Counted from the first letter of the stretch, positions 6,561 through 13,790 are shown. The stretch: 18,083 nucleotides of DNA from an uncultured Candidatus Saccharibacteria bacterium (GCA_946480535.1 CAMLKA010000021.1:1-18083), one strand, 5' to 3'. Numbers and translations are program-made. The notes: generated by a model not told the origin, from the letters alone.

Positions 6561-7262
6561 CTATTCGGCTTTTTGCTTAATAAGCTCGTCGAGCTGTTCC
6601 TTAATCTTCGTGAGGTCGCTGTTTACAATGCCACCTGAAGTTTCTTCGTTAAGCTTTTCGCCATTAAGGAAGAAGGTTGGGGTAGCAGACGTACCAACGC
6701 TTTTACCAAGTGCGAGATCGAAGTTGATCTTCTTGTTTACTGGGCTGCTTGCAACATCTTCGGCAAACTTGGTCATATCAAGTTCGAGGTCTTTTGCGTA
6801 GCTATCAAAGATTTCGGTTCGCTTCTTTGCATCAACGCCACTCCAGTCGTTCTGTGTTTCGTAAAGCTTGTCGTGCATTTCCCAGAACTTGCCTTGAAGG
6901 CCAGCCGCTTCGGCTACAGCAGCAGCTGCGCGGGCGTTCGGGTGAATAGCAGTAAGAGGGAAGTTGCGGAAGACGAAGGTAACGTCATCGCTGTATTCTT
7001 CCATGAGCTCGTTGATGTTCGGGTGTGCGTTTCCACAGCTTGGACATTGGTAGTCACCGTATTCAATAAGAAGAATCTTATCGCTGTCGCTGCCCTTGGT
7101 ATGGTCGGCAATATTACCGTTTTGTTCTGTTCCAGCAATAACACTGTTATTTTCAACACCGGTAAGGTCGATAGGCGGGTTTGCAATGCGTGTCCAGGCA
7201 ACAAGGCCTCCAAGCACGAGCACGACAACCACACTAAAGATAATCCAGCCAATTTTGTTCAT
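6561..7262 (-). CDS. Membrane-anchored DsbA-family thioredoxin-fold protein
   Basis: The 233-aa product has one N-terminal membrane anchor (about 5-23) and an extracytoplasmic thioredoxin domain of the DsbA/Thioredoxin_4 type. The redox motif is CPSC (73-76) in EYGDYQCPSCG, the helical insertion spans roughly 105-180, and the cis-proline loop is TSATPTFFLNG (Pro195). It probably catalyses disulfide formation or exchange in exported proteins; no DsbB or VKOR partner is in the window. The open frame runs far upstream of the anchor, but the start at 7262 is fixed by GGAGG (plus-strand cctcc, 7267-7271) 4-5 nt upstream and by a promoter within the longer frame. It ends at the bidirectional terminator. 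Confidence 0.92.
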   Translation of the reverse strand: MNKIGWIIFSVVVVLVLGGLVAWTRIANPPIDLTGVENNSVIAGTEQNGNIADHTKGSDSDKILLIEYGDYQCPSCGNAHPNINELMEEYSDDVTFVFRNFPLTAIHPNARAAAAVAEAAGLQGKFWEMHDKLYETQNDWSGVDAKKRTEIFDSYAKDLELDMTKFAEDVASSPVNKKINFDLALGKSVGTSATPTFFLNGEKLNEETSGGIVNSDLTKIKEQLDELIKQKAE

Positions 7263-7287
7263 ATATCCTCCACAAATTAACTCTCCT

Positions 7288-7293
7288 ATTGTA
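7288..7293 (-). promoter_or_regulatory. Extended -10 promoter of the dsbA-like gene
   Basis: On the minus strand TGATACAAT contains a TACAAT -10 with the upstream TGn extension. Unlike most genes here it is followed by a leader of about 20 nt with a GGAGG ribosome binding site. Confidence 0.5.
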
Positions 7294-7376
7294 TCAGACT
7301 GTACTGCGTAATACTTACGTTTGTATAGTAAGTTTTTATTCTTTAGAAATACATTCTTCTTATGCTCACCCCGTAG

Positions 7377-7382
7377 TACAAT
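7377..7382 (+). promoter_or_regulatory. -10 box of the CorC-type gene
   Basis: TACAAT ends 10 nt before the ATG at 7393 and 1 nt before the ATG at 7384. The expected start site near 7389 makes 7393 the likelier initiation codon, with a leader of only a few nucleotides. Confidence 0.45.
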
Positions 7383-7392
7383 AATGCATACG

Positions 7393-8409
7393 ATGAGTGT
7401 ATTTCTTGTGTTCTTAGCTCTTATTATTTTTGCTGGTCTCGTACTTGCCGCTGCTATGCACCCTGTTCGACCACCGTATAGCCAGGCTGAGTTAAAGCGC
7501 CGTGCGAAAAAGTCTGAGGCATATGTATTGGAGCTCGACCGGTACGAACTGCATGCGGCTTTGGTGACATTGCTCCGAAGCATCCGCGCTATTTTCCTTG
7601 TTAGTATTGTCTGTTTGCTTATCGGTGGCTTTGGCTGGTTCTGGGGGATTGTCTTTGCGCTGGTTGTCGCCATTATCTATCCGATGATTGCTCGTATAAA
7701 GGCAATCGCGAACGCGAGCCAAAGGCTGTACAGCAAGATTGAGCCAACCCTTCTTGATAGTGCTGCTAAGTTTGAGCATATTTTCCATGGGCTACGCGAG
7801 CCGGGCCTCACTGTTCACGAAGTGCCAAGCCGTTTGCATTCACGCGAGGAACTTTCTGAACTTATTGAGCGGTCGCACGATGTTGTCAACGCGAATGAGC
7901 GGACACTGCTTGTATCGGCGCTGGCGTTTCCAGAAAAAACCGTCGACTCCATCATGACACCTCGAACCGTCATTGATTTTATTAAGCAGGGTGAGTTCTT
8001 GGGGCCATTAGTACTCGATGAATTGCACGCTCTCGGCCACAGCCGCCTTCCGGTTATCGCTGAAGACCTCGACCACGTTGTAGGGGTGCTTCACTTACGC
8101 GACCTTCTTTCGCTCGATGTGAAGCGTTCAGTGACCGCCGAAAAAGCCATGGAGAAGAAGGTGTATTACATTCGTGAGGACGACACCCTTGAGCACGCGC
8201 TTTCCGCCTTCATTCGCACCCGTCACCATCTGTTCATTGTCATTAACAAGAACCGTGAAACGGTGGGGCTTTTGACGCTTGAAGACGTTACCGAAGCGCT
8301 GATTGGGCGCAAGATTGTCGATGAAGATGATATTCATGCTGATCTTCGCGCGGTTGCAGAGCGTGAAGGCAAGACCAACAACGCACCGATCGAACACGTT
8401 GACCTCTAG
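7393..8409 (+). CDS. HlyC/CorC family CBS-pair membrane protein
   Basis: The 338-aa product has an N-terminal membrane helix (about 2-22), another hydrophobic region near 68-100, and a cytoplasmic part with tandem CBS domains. Recognisable pieces are ERTLLVSALAFPEKTVDSIMTPRTVIDFI, where CorC/HlyC proteins have their xxIMTPR motif, SRLPVI, VGVLHLRDLL, and GLLTLEDVTEALIGRKIVDEDD at the end of CBS2. Family members are linked to magnesium/cobalt export or tolerance. The usual DUF21/CNNM transmembrane domain looks reduced or divergent, and the C-terminal CorC_HlyC domain appears absent. Upstream in-frame starts (7384 ATG, or TTG further up) would lie before or within the promoter. Confidence 0.8.
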   Translation: MSVFLVFLALIIFAGLVLAAAMHPVRPPYSQAELKRRAKKSEAYVLELDRYELHAALVTLLRSIRAIFLVSIVCLLIGGFGWFWGIVFALVVAIIYPMIARIKAIANASQRLYSKIEPTLLDSAAKFEHIFHGLREPGLTVHEVPSRLHSREELSELIERSHDVVNANERTLLVSALAFPEKTVDSIMTPRTVIDFIKQGEFLGPLVLDELHALGHSRLPVIAEDLDHVVGVLHLRDLLSLDVKRSVTAEKAMEKKVYYIREDDTLEHALSAFIRTRHHLFIVINKNRETVGLLTLEDVTEALIGRKIVDEDDIHADLRAVAEREGKTNNAPIEHVDL

Positions 8410-8429
8410 TGTCGACCTCTCATATCTGG

Positions 8430-8435
8430 TACAAT
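8430..8435 (+). promoter_or_regulatory. Extended -10 promoter upstream of aspS
   Basis: TGGTACAAT combines a TGn extension and a TACAAT -10 (8430-8435). With a start near 8442, the aspS transcript would carry a leader of about 125 nt, the longest for any assigned gene here except the 6306 unit. Confidence 0.5.
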
Positions 8436-8450
8436 GAGTGCAATTATGAC

Positions 8451-8549
8451 ATGGCTCATGCAAAACGACAGCAATATCCGGGTCAGCGGCGAGTAGGACG
8501 AACTCGTACGCATACGACCCATGCAAGTCCATCTCTACTTACGCACTAA
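8451..8549 (+). CDS. Possible 32-aa very basic leader peptide upstream of aspS
   Basis: ATG at 8451 opens 32 codons rich in Arg, His and Thr (it starts MAHAKRQQYPGQRRVGR) and stops at TAA 8547-8549, two nucleotides before the AAAGGA that serves aspS. A nested alternative is a 16-codon frame at 8446-8496. It has no Shine-Dalgarno sequence; its ATG lies 15 nt after the predicted -10, so it would be near-leaderless. I do not recognise the peptide. It could be a regulatory uORF coupled to aspS or chance. Confidence 0.25.
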   Translation: MAHAKRQQYPGQRRVGRTRTHTTHASPSLLTH

Positions 8550-8566
8550 ATAAAGGACTCCAGAAT

Positions 8567-9886
8567 ATGAGTACAACTCGAACGCTTACAAACGAAATGA
8601 GCGCCCACGTCGGCGAAACAATTACCCTTGAAGGATGGCTCCACAAAAAGCGCCTCCTTGGCGGCCTAAACTTTATTACTATCCGCGACCGTCGCGGTAT
8701 TGCACAAACTAAGATTGACAACAAAGAAGAGCTTGAAAAGCTTCGAGGCCTTCAAATTGGTACCGTCCTGACACTGACCGGTACGGTTGTTGCTGATGAG
8801 CGTGCACCGGGTGGCACCGAACTCCACGACGTTGTGGTGGAAGTGCTCGTACCCGTTACCGACGAACCGCCAATCGAAATTGATAAGCCAATTTCACACA
8901 AATCTGAAAACCTCGAAACACTCTTTGACTACCGAGTACTGAACATTCGTAACCTTCAAGAGCAAAAGATCTTCAAAGTGCGCGCAAGCCTAACGCGCTA
9001 CCTGCGCGAATACCTGACTGCCCAAGAATTTGTTGAAATCGACACGCCAAAGCTGCTTGCTGAGGCAACCGAAGGTGGTGCTGAGGTATTCAAGCTCGAT
9101 TACTTCGGAAAGACCGCGACATTGGCACAGAGCCCGCAATTCTACAAGCAAATCATGGTGGGTGCATTCGAGCGTGTGTTTGAAATCAACCACAGCTACC
9201 GTGCCGAGCCGAGTGCAACAACACGCCACCTTACCGAGCTCACGATGCTCGATATTGAAATGGGCTTTGTAAAAGACCACGATGAAGTGCTCGACCTCGT
9301 TGGTGACATGACTCAAACTGTACTTCGCCGCGTTTACGACGAACATGCCGATGATCTTAAGACGCTTAACGCGCCGCAGCTTGCCCTGCCTGAAGACGGC
9401 AAGGTACCTCGTTTCACAATTGCTGAAATTCACGAACTCTACACCAAGGCAACGAAGACCGATACAACGGATGAAAAAGACCTCACGCCAGATGAAGAGC
9501 GCTGGATTGCTGACTACGCTCGCAAGAACCACGGCAGCGACCTTGTCTATGCCGTTGACTTCCCAGCTGAAGCGGGCAAGTTCTACCACAAGTTTAAGGA
9601 CGATGGCACTGTTGCTTGGGGCGACCTTCTATTCCGTGGCCTCGAAATTGCCACCGTTCCACTTCGTGAAAACAACTACGAAAAGATGATTGAACAAATG
9701 ACCGCAAAGGGTCTCGATGTCACACACGACGGCTTTAAGTTCTACCTTCAAGCCTTCAAGTACGGCCTTCCGCAACATGGTGGCTGCGGCTTCGGTGTTG
9801 ATCGTTTGGTTCAAAAGACACTCGGTCTTGGTAACGTGAAAGAGGCAACCCTCTTCCCGCGCGATATTAACCGATTGACTCCGTAA
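8567..9886 (+). CDS. aspS: Aspartyl-tRNA synthetase, archaeal-type, probably non-discriminating
   Basis: This class IIb enzyme charges tRNA(Asp) with aspartate. The 439 aa match the compact archaeal/eukaryotic-type AspRS rather than the ~590-aa bacterial type with its GAD insertion. An OB-fold anticodon domain fills about 15-100 (EGWLHKKRLLGG, IRDRRGIAQ). The catalytic domain starts near 130 with TEGGAEVFKLDYFG and AQSPQFYKQI, then motif 2 with YRAEPSATTRHLTE and motif 3 GGCGFGVDRL (405-414). His26 in GWLH and Pro81 in the APGG loop match positions where archaeal non-discriminating enzymes carry His and Pro, suggesting it also makes Asp-tRNA(Asn) for GatCAB. AAAGGA (8552-8557) lies 9 nt upstream of the ATG. 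The next gene starts inside its stop codon (TAATG). Confidence 0.93.
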   Translation: MSTTRTLTNEMSAHVGETITLEGWLHKKRLLGGLNFITIRDRRGIAQTKIDNKEELEKLRGLQIGTVLTLTGTVVADERAPGGTELHDVVVEVLVPVTDEPPIEIDKPISHKSENLETLFDYRVLNIRNLQEQKIFKVRASLTRYLREYLTAQEFVEIDTPKLLAEATEGGAEVFKLDYFGKTATLAQSPQFYKQIMVGAFERVFEINHSYRAEPSATTRHLTELTMLDIEMGFVKDHDEVLDLVGDMTQTVLRRVYDEHADDLKTLNAPQLALPEDGKVPRFTIAEIHELYTKATKTDTTDEKDLTPDEERWIADYARKNHGSDLVYAVDFPAEAGKFYHKFKDDGTVAWGDLLFRGLEIATVPLRENNYEKMIEQMTAKGLDVTHDGFKFYLQAFKYGLPQHGGCGFGVDRLVQKTLGLGNVKEATLFPRDINRLTP

Positions 9887-10275
9887 TGCACGCTCGTCAC
9901 CGCATTTCTGCGAAAATCGCCCTCTATAGTGAAGACGCTCAGCGCGTCTTGGTAATGTATTATCCGAAAAAAGACATCTATGGATTGCCGGGTGGGCATA
10001 TTGATAAAGGTGAGGAGGCCGATACGGCAATGGCACGAGAGCTTCAAGAAGAGCTCGGCGTGTCCGTGGACACTGCGGTGCATGCTGACTTTTTCTATAT
10101 AAAGCGTCTTATTCTCGGCTATACCGCAATTGTGCCGACAGATTTTAAAACCTTTCCTCCACGTCCGACAAAAGAGCATGCTGTATGGCGTACAAAGGAT
10201 GAAGTTGTGGCGATTGAAGCCATCAGCGCTGCATACAAGTCATTTATTTTAGATCATTGGCCAACCAGCAAGTAG
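9886..10275 (+). CDS. Nudix hydrolase (MutT-like)
   Basis: The 129-aa product is a single Nudix domain that would hydrolyse nucleoside diphosphates linked to another moiety. The box is complete: GGHIDKGEEADTAMARELQEELGV near 37-60 matches Gx5Ex7REUxEExGU with all metal-binding glutamates. LPGG precedes it, and WRTKDEV near the C-terminus fits the family. The substrate (oxidised dNTP, Ap4A, ADP-ribose) cannot be assigned; Ap4A is a plausible by-product of the upstream synthetase. The ATG overlaps the aspS stop (TAATG), which indicates translational coupling in one operon. Confidence 0.9.
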   Translation: MHARHRISAKIALYSEDAQRVLVMYYPKKDIYGLPGGHIDKGEEADTAMARELQEELGVSVDTAVHADFFYIKRLILGYTAIVPTDFKTFPPRPTKEHAVWRTKDEVVAIEAISAAYKSFILDHWPTSK

Positions 10276-10284
10276 CCATAAGCG

Positions 10285-10290
10285 TATAAT
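10285..10290 (+). promoter_or_regulatory. -10 box of the TM2 gene
   Basis: TATAAT ends 7 nt before the ATG at 10298. The frame also has an ATG at 10289, but that codon overlaps the -10 box, so the promoter decides the start. Confidence 0.6.
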
Positions 10291-10297
10291 GGGTGGT

Positions 10298-10741
10298 ATG
10301 GCAAACGTTCAAACAAAAAAATTTCCAAAACAGCGTCATTTTTTGGCTGTATTCTTCATAAGTTTTATGTGGGGAACATTTGGTGTTGACCGTATGTATT
10401 TGGGCAAATGGGGAACGGGCTTTTTGAAGCTCATTACCGCCGGAGGGTTTGGTATTTGGGTGCTCGTTGACCTTGTGCTGATTATGTCGGGCTCAATGCG
10501 CGACAAGCAGGGGCGTGAAATGCTTCAGACGGCTGAATATAAGGCCTTCGCGTTCAAGACCGTGCTTATTTTTGCTGTTGTCCTGGGTCTGATTGTTCTG
10601 ATTAACGGACTCTTCCTTATTGCTGCGGTGACCCAGTTGATGATGGGCCTTCAGGACGGAACATTGCCTGGGATGGATATGCTCAATGGCCTGAATCCTG
10701 GTGGGTTGAGCCCTGAACAAATGCAAGAACTTGGCTTATAG
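10298..10741 (+). CDS. TM2 domain membrane protein
   Basis: The 147-aa product carries a TM2 domain (about 12-70): a basic start, a first helix HFLAVFFISFMWGTFGVDR followed by MYLGKWGTGFLKLITAGGFG, and a second helix WVLVDLVLIMSG. The GxDRxYLGK turn between the helices is the family signature. A third hydrophobic segment (about 84-112) and a Met/Leu/Gly/Pro-rich tail follow. TM2 proteins are common and mostly of unknown role. The gene has its own promoter and ends 6 nt inside the convergent glycosylase gene. Confidence 0.85.
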   Translation: MANVQTKKFPKQRHFLAVFFISFMWGTFGVDRMYLGKWGTGFLKLITAGGFGIWVLVDLVLIMSGSMRDKQGREMLQTAEYKAFAFKTVLIFAVVLGLIVLINGLFLIAAVTQLMMGLQDGTLPGMDMLNGLNPGGLSPEQMQELGL

Positions 10742-11368
10742 CGCCGGTTTGTTGTCGAGCGAGTGCCAAATATACCAGCTGGCAATGGTTTCGTACGGGC
10801 TCCATTTATTGAGTCGTGCAATCTCTTCGATTTCGATATCGTTTGGACGCGTTGGAAGGTTGTAGAGTTTTTGAATACCGTTTCGTATTCCCAAATCACC
10901 AACAGGAAGTACGTCGAGCCGGCCCATGCAGAACATTAAGAACATGTGAATAGTCCAGACGCCAACCCCTTTAATTTGAATCAACTCATCAACCACTTCT
11001 TGGTTCGTGAGGCTGTCGAGGTGGTCGAATTTCACCGTTCCATCCAGTACTTTTTCGGCAAGGTCGCGAATGTAGCTGGCTTTCTGGCGACTAAGGCCAA
11101 CGGCGCGATAGGTTTCGATGTCTTGGGTAAGAATAGCTTCGGGCGAAGGGAAGTCGTCGCCAAATAATTCTTTAAAGCGCTTTAAAATTGTTGCCGCAGC
11201 CTTAACGCTGAGCTGTTGGGAGATGATACTCTCAACTAATTCTTGATAGTAATTATCGTGAGGTGAAAATTTAGGAAGCGGTGCGTCGGCAATGACCTGC
11301 GCAAGCATTGGATCAACTGCAGAAAGATGCTCGGCACCCTCTGCGAGTTTTTCTTCCCAGGCGCTCAT
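10736..11368 (-). CDS. DNA-3-methyladenine glycosylase II family (AlkA/Mag-type, HhH-GPD)
   Basis: This enzyme excises alkylated bases to start base excision repair. The 210-aa product lacks the extra N-terminal domain of E. coli AlkA and resembles compact Mag1-type enzymes. Visible features are IISQQLSVKAA (48-58), the helix-hairpin-helix IKGVGVWTI (132-140), and LPVGDLGIRNG with the catalytic Asp158. No lysine sits in the HhH at the bifunctional-glycosylase position, so it should be monofunctional. WSPYETIASWYIWHSLD is typical of the family end. Its ATG overlaps the stop of the upstream metallo-beta-lactamase gene (ATGA), so the two are translationally coupled. Confidence 0.9.
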   Translation of the reverse strand: MSAWEEKLAEGAEHLSAVDPMLAQVIADAPLPKFSPHDNYYQELVESIISQQLSVKAAATILKRFKELFGDDFPSPEAILTQDIETYRAVGLSRQKASYIRDLAEKVLDGTVKFDHLDSLTNQEVVDELIQIKGVGVWTIHMFLMFCMGRLDVLPVGDLGIRNGIQKLYNLPTRPNDIEIEEIARLNKWSPYETIASWYIWHSLDNKPAL

Positions 11369-12003
11369 GAAAGTTCTACCGTTTGACCGTCGAGTCGCTT
11401 GTAAGTGGTGTTTTGGCCACTCGCAACCGCACCAAGGAGGCGATCGGCAAGCTGCTTGCCTTCGTCGGAAAGAATTGCATCGTGGGTAGGGAAGGTAAAC
11501 TCAGGTTTCACTTGGGCCAGGAAGGCCATCGGCTCGCTAATCTTGAGCCATGGCGCACTTGCGGGAAGGGCGAGTTCTTTTACTTGCACTCCTTCTGGAA
11601 TGGTAAACGAATCACCAGGGTAATACAGACGCTCGTCAATGAAGACGCCAAGGTTTGGCGGAACCGGCATGGTATCGGAAATGTTCGCGTGCGTACCCCC
11701 GAAGAACCGTAGCGAGAAAGCACCGAGCGTGTACGATTCGCCCACTTTCGCCCCAATGGAGGTGTAGTTTGTGTAGCGTCCGGCAATGCTTTCATGGGCA
11801 ATAACGGTTGCTTTTGGGTTGGCCTGCAAAATTGTCTGCATGTGCGATTCATCAAGGTGGTCGGCGTGTTCGTGGGTGATAACAATAGCGTCAACGTGAC
11901 TCGGGACAATAAAGTCGTGCGTGAAATTTCCCGGGTCAACGACAATCGTTGAACCATCTTTTTCAACGACAAAACAGGCGTGTTGGTACTTCGTAAGCTT
12001 CAT
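11365..12003 (-). CDS. Metallo-beta-lactamase fold hydrolase (UlaG/YtnP-like)
   Basis: The 212-aa product shows all metal ligands of the metallo-hydrolase fold: THEHADHLD (His44, His46, Asp48, His49), GGTHA (His105), YPGD (Asp131) and PTHD (His174). The small size and YQHACFVVEKDGSTIVVDPG start match the L-ascorbate-lactonase-like (UlaG) group of uncharacterised hydrolases; the substrate is unknown. The frame extends to 12102, but TATACT ends 6 nt before the ATG at 12003, and a longer start would overlap mutY and its promoter. It heads an operon with the AlkA-type glycosylase, which may hint at a role near nucleic-acid damage handling, though this is only context. Confidence 0.88.
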   Translation of the reverse strand: MKLTKYQHACFVVEKDGSTIVVDPGNFTHDFIVPSHVDAIVITHEHADHLDESHMQTILQANPKATVIAHESIAGRYTNYTSIGAKVGESYTLGAFSLRFFGGTHANISDTMPVPPNLGVFIDERLYYPGDSFTIPEGVQVKELALPASAPWLKISEPMAFLAQVKPEFTFPTHDAILSDEGKQLADRLLGAVASGQNTTYKRLDGQTVELS

Positions 12004-12009
12004 ATATCT

Positions 12010-12027
12010 AGTATACTCCGCTACACT
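12010..12027. promoter_or_regulatory. Interleaved divergent promoters of MBL-alkA and mutY
   Basis: Minus-strand TATACT (plus-strand 12010-12015) ends 6 nt before the hydrolase ATG, and plus-strand TACACT (12022-12027) ends 8 nt before the mutY ATG. Only 6 bp separate the two hexamers. A fair -35 for mutY (TTCATA, 11999-12004, 17-nt spacing) lies on top of the hydrolase start codon. Confidence 0.65.
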
Positions 12028-12035
12028 AGAAGCGA

Positions 12036-12836
12036 ATGAATACGACTGATTTTCAGGAGCTGGTGTGGGAAAAGGCGCGTGAACTCTACCGAGATATGCC
12101 ATGGCGTCGGGATACCCGACCGTACTATGTGTTGGTGAGCGAAATTATGCTGCAGCAAACGCAGGTCGACCGCGTGATTCCAAAGTTTGAAGCTTTTATT
12201 GAGGCATTTCCCGATGTTGAGACGCTTGCAGCGGCACCGCTTTCTGAAGTGCTTCGTTTGTGGAGTGGTCTTGGCTATAACCGACGTGCAAAATTTCTCC
12301 ACGAAGCAGCGAAAAAAGTAGTGACAGAGTTTGGCGGTATTTTTCCAGAAACAGCCGAGCAATTAGTGAGCCTGCCAGGCGTTGGGGTGAATACGGCGGG
12401 GGCGATACTGGCCTACAGCTTCAACCAGCCGGTTATTTACATTGAAACAAATGTCCGAACCGTCTATTTTCACCATTATTTTCATGACGATACGACCGTT
12501 ACCGACAAGCAGCTGCGCGAGATTGCAGCTGAGACGGTCGACCAAGAACATCCACGCGAGTGGTACTGGGGAATTATGGATTACGGTTCGTATTTGAAAC
12601 GACAGGGTGTGGGGCGAAATGATAAAAGCCATCATTACAAAAAGCAATCTGCACTGAAGGGGAGTGTGCGTGAAGTGCGCGGCGCAATCTTGAAGGTGCT
12701 CGCCGTGCGCGACAAAACCGAGGAGGCGTTGCGCCAAGAAACATTTGATGATGAGCGCTTTGAAGGTGCGCTTGAAGGGCTGATCCGCGACGGCCTGGTC
12801 GTAAAAAAGAGCGACCGATTTCACTTGGCCGAATAA
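12036..12836 (+). CDS. mutY: A/G-specific adenine glycosylase MutY, cysteine-free short form
   Basis: MutY removes adenine mispaired with 8-oxoguanine. The 266-aa product has the full N-terminal core: MPWRRDTRPYYVLVSEIMLQQTQV with catalytic Glu36, FPDVETLAAA, WSGLGYNRRA and the HhH LPGVGVNTAG (113-122). Three departures stand out. Where E. coli MutY has Asp138 in LDGNV, this protein has Glu137 in IETNV. The four cysteines that hold the [4Fe-4S] cluster after the MDYGS segment (181-185) are absent, and the whole protein has no cysteine. Finally, the C-terminal Nudix-like 8-oxoG recognition domain is replaced by about 55 residues that look like a small winged helix. The start at 12036 follows TACACT by 8 nt. 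Confidence 0.88.
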   Translation: MNTTDFQELVWEKARELYRDMPWRRDTRPYYVLVSEIMLQQTQVDRVIPKFEAFIEAFPDVETLAAAPLSEVLRLWSGLGYNRRAKFLHEAAKKVVTEFGGIFPETAEQLVSLPGVGVNTAGAILAYSFNQPVIYIETNVRTVYFHHYFHDDTTVTDKQLREIAAETVDQEHPREWYWGIMDYGSYLKRQGVGRNDKSHHYKKQSALKGSVREVRGAILKVLAVRDKTEEALRQETFDDERFEGALEGLIRDGLVVKKSDRFHLAE

Positions 12837-12857
12837 GGCCACCAGCGAGCAGAGTGG

Positions 12858-12863
12858 TATAAT
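12858..12863 (+). promoter_or_regulatory. Extended -10 promoter of the secreted/membrane protein operon
   Basis: TGGTATAAT joins a TGn extension and a perfect -10 (12858-12863), ending 9 nt before the ATG at 12873. No Shine-Dalgarno sequence is present. Confidence 0.6.
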
Positions 12864-12872
12864 AAATAAGAT

Positions 12873-13406
12873 ATGCGTCGCGTTATTTTCGTTGCACTTG
12901 CAAGTATCCTCTCAATAGGGCTATTGCTTCCTTTTGCCGGGAGTCCTGCGCAAGCCGAAGATCTTTCACCCGACCAAATGGAGCGCGTAAAGGCGAACTG
13001 CGTTTCGATAAAAAACAGTCTTAACCAGCTCCATGCCAGCGACGCGCTGCTTCGCGTGAACCGTGGCCAGGTGTACGAAGCAATGAGCACTAAGCTCATG
13101 GACGCCTTTAATGATCGCCTTGGTAGCAACCGTCTCGATAACAAGGCGATGACTACTGTTACGACGAACTATCGCTCTGCGCTCAATACCTTCCGAAGCG
13201 ACTACATTGCCTATGAACAAAAACTTTCTGAAACAATTCGTATCGATTGTGCGACCCAGCCGAACACCTTTCATAATGCACTACTGGAAGCACGCGCTCT
13301 TCGCGTGAAAGTACACGAAGATGTTATAAAACTCCACCGTATCGTCGATGATTACCGCTCAGCCGTCAGCGACTTCTTGTTGAACTACGAAAGGGTCTCC
13401 GAATAA
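12873..13406 (+). CDS. Exported alpha-helical protein of unknown function
   Basis: The 177-aa product starts with a clear Sec signal peptide: MRR, a hydrophobic core to about residue 22, and a likely signal peptidase I site after SPAQA (residue 28). The mature part (29-177) is highly charged and predicted helical throughout, probably coiled coil. It has two cysteines, Cys43 and Cys126, that could form a disulfide via the DsbA-like protein. I recognise no domain. Its TAA overlaps the ATG of the next gene (TAATG), so the two probably form one functional unit at the cell surface. Confidence 0.8.
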   Translation: MRRVIFVALASILSIGLLLPFAGSPAQAEDLSPDQMERVKANCVSIKNSLNQLHASDALLRVNRGQVYEAMSTKLMDAFNDRLGSNRLDNKAMTTVTTNYRSALNTFRSDYIAYEQKLSETIRIDCATQPNTFHNALLEARALRVKVHEDVIKLHRIVDDYRSAVSDFLLNYERVSE

Positions 13407-13789
13407 TGGATGCGAACACACCCCCGCCTGTCGTAAAGCTGCCTGAAGAGCAATTGCCATTCTGGGATAGGCACCGTCTTTCACTGCTGCTTATTTGTAC
13501 CGTTGCAATCGCCCTTGTTATGACGGTTATTAGCGTGGTTATCTATAACACCACCGGTGCTGCACAGCTCGACCTGAGCCGTCCTGGCTACCTTTCGGTG
13601 AGCGATAAGGTTGAAAAGACCGATGAAATTGATACGTACAGCGCCTCTGGCCCTGTAAATAAAGAAACAATCGAAGAATTTATTAAAATGTACGATACCC
13701 AAGCCGCCAAGGCTAAAGCGGTCGACGCATTTAACGGCGATCCGCTTAACCCTGAGGTGCTTGAGTTCGGCATTCCAGCCGGCGAGTAA
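13406..13789 (+). CDS. Single-pass membrane protein of unknown function, partner of the upstream exported protein
   Basis: The 127-aa product has a short Pro-rich cytoplasmic N-terminus, a basic/aromatic WDRHR border and one transmembrane helix (about 29-48). The outer domain of about 75 residues is charged and helical, ending with NPEVLEFGIPAGE. There are no catalytic motifs. The ATG overlaps the upstream stop, and a GAAAGGG purine stretch lies 10-16 nt upstream. Overlap with a secreted helical protein suggests a membrane anchor and its ligand. The stop is one base from the stop of the convergent kinase gene. Confidence 0.75.
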   Translation: MDANTPPPVVKLPEEQLPFWDRHRLSLLLICTVAIALVMTVISVVIYNTTGAAQLDLSRPGYLSVSDKVEKTDEIDTYSASGPVNKETIEEFIKMYDTQAAKAKAVDAFNGDPLNPEVLEFGIPAGE

Positions 13790-13790
13790 C

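Noticed and set aside
7321..7392. N-terminal extension of the CorC-type protein from a TTG
   Set aside because: It would place the TACAAT promoter inside the coding region, and the added residues do not improve the family match.
8436..8566. T-box riboswitch upstream of aspS
   Set aside because: No T-box consensus or terminator/antiterminator pair is visible.
8990..9589. 199-aa minus-strand open frame opposite aspS
   Set aside because: It lies fully inside a well-conserved synthetase gene, lacks a promoter or ribosome binding site, and its residues look like an antisense shadow.
12004..12102. N-terminal extension of the MBL hydrolase
   Set aside because: It would overlap mutY and cover both divergent -10 boxes; the fold starts naturally at MKLTKYQHACFVV.
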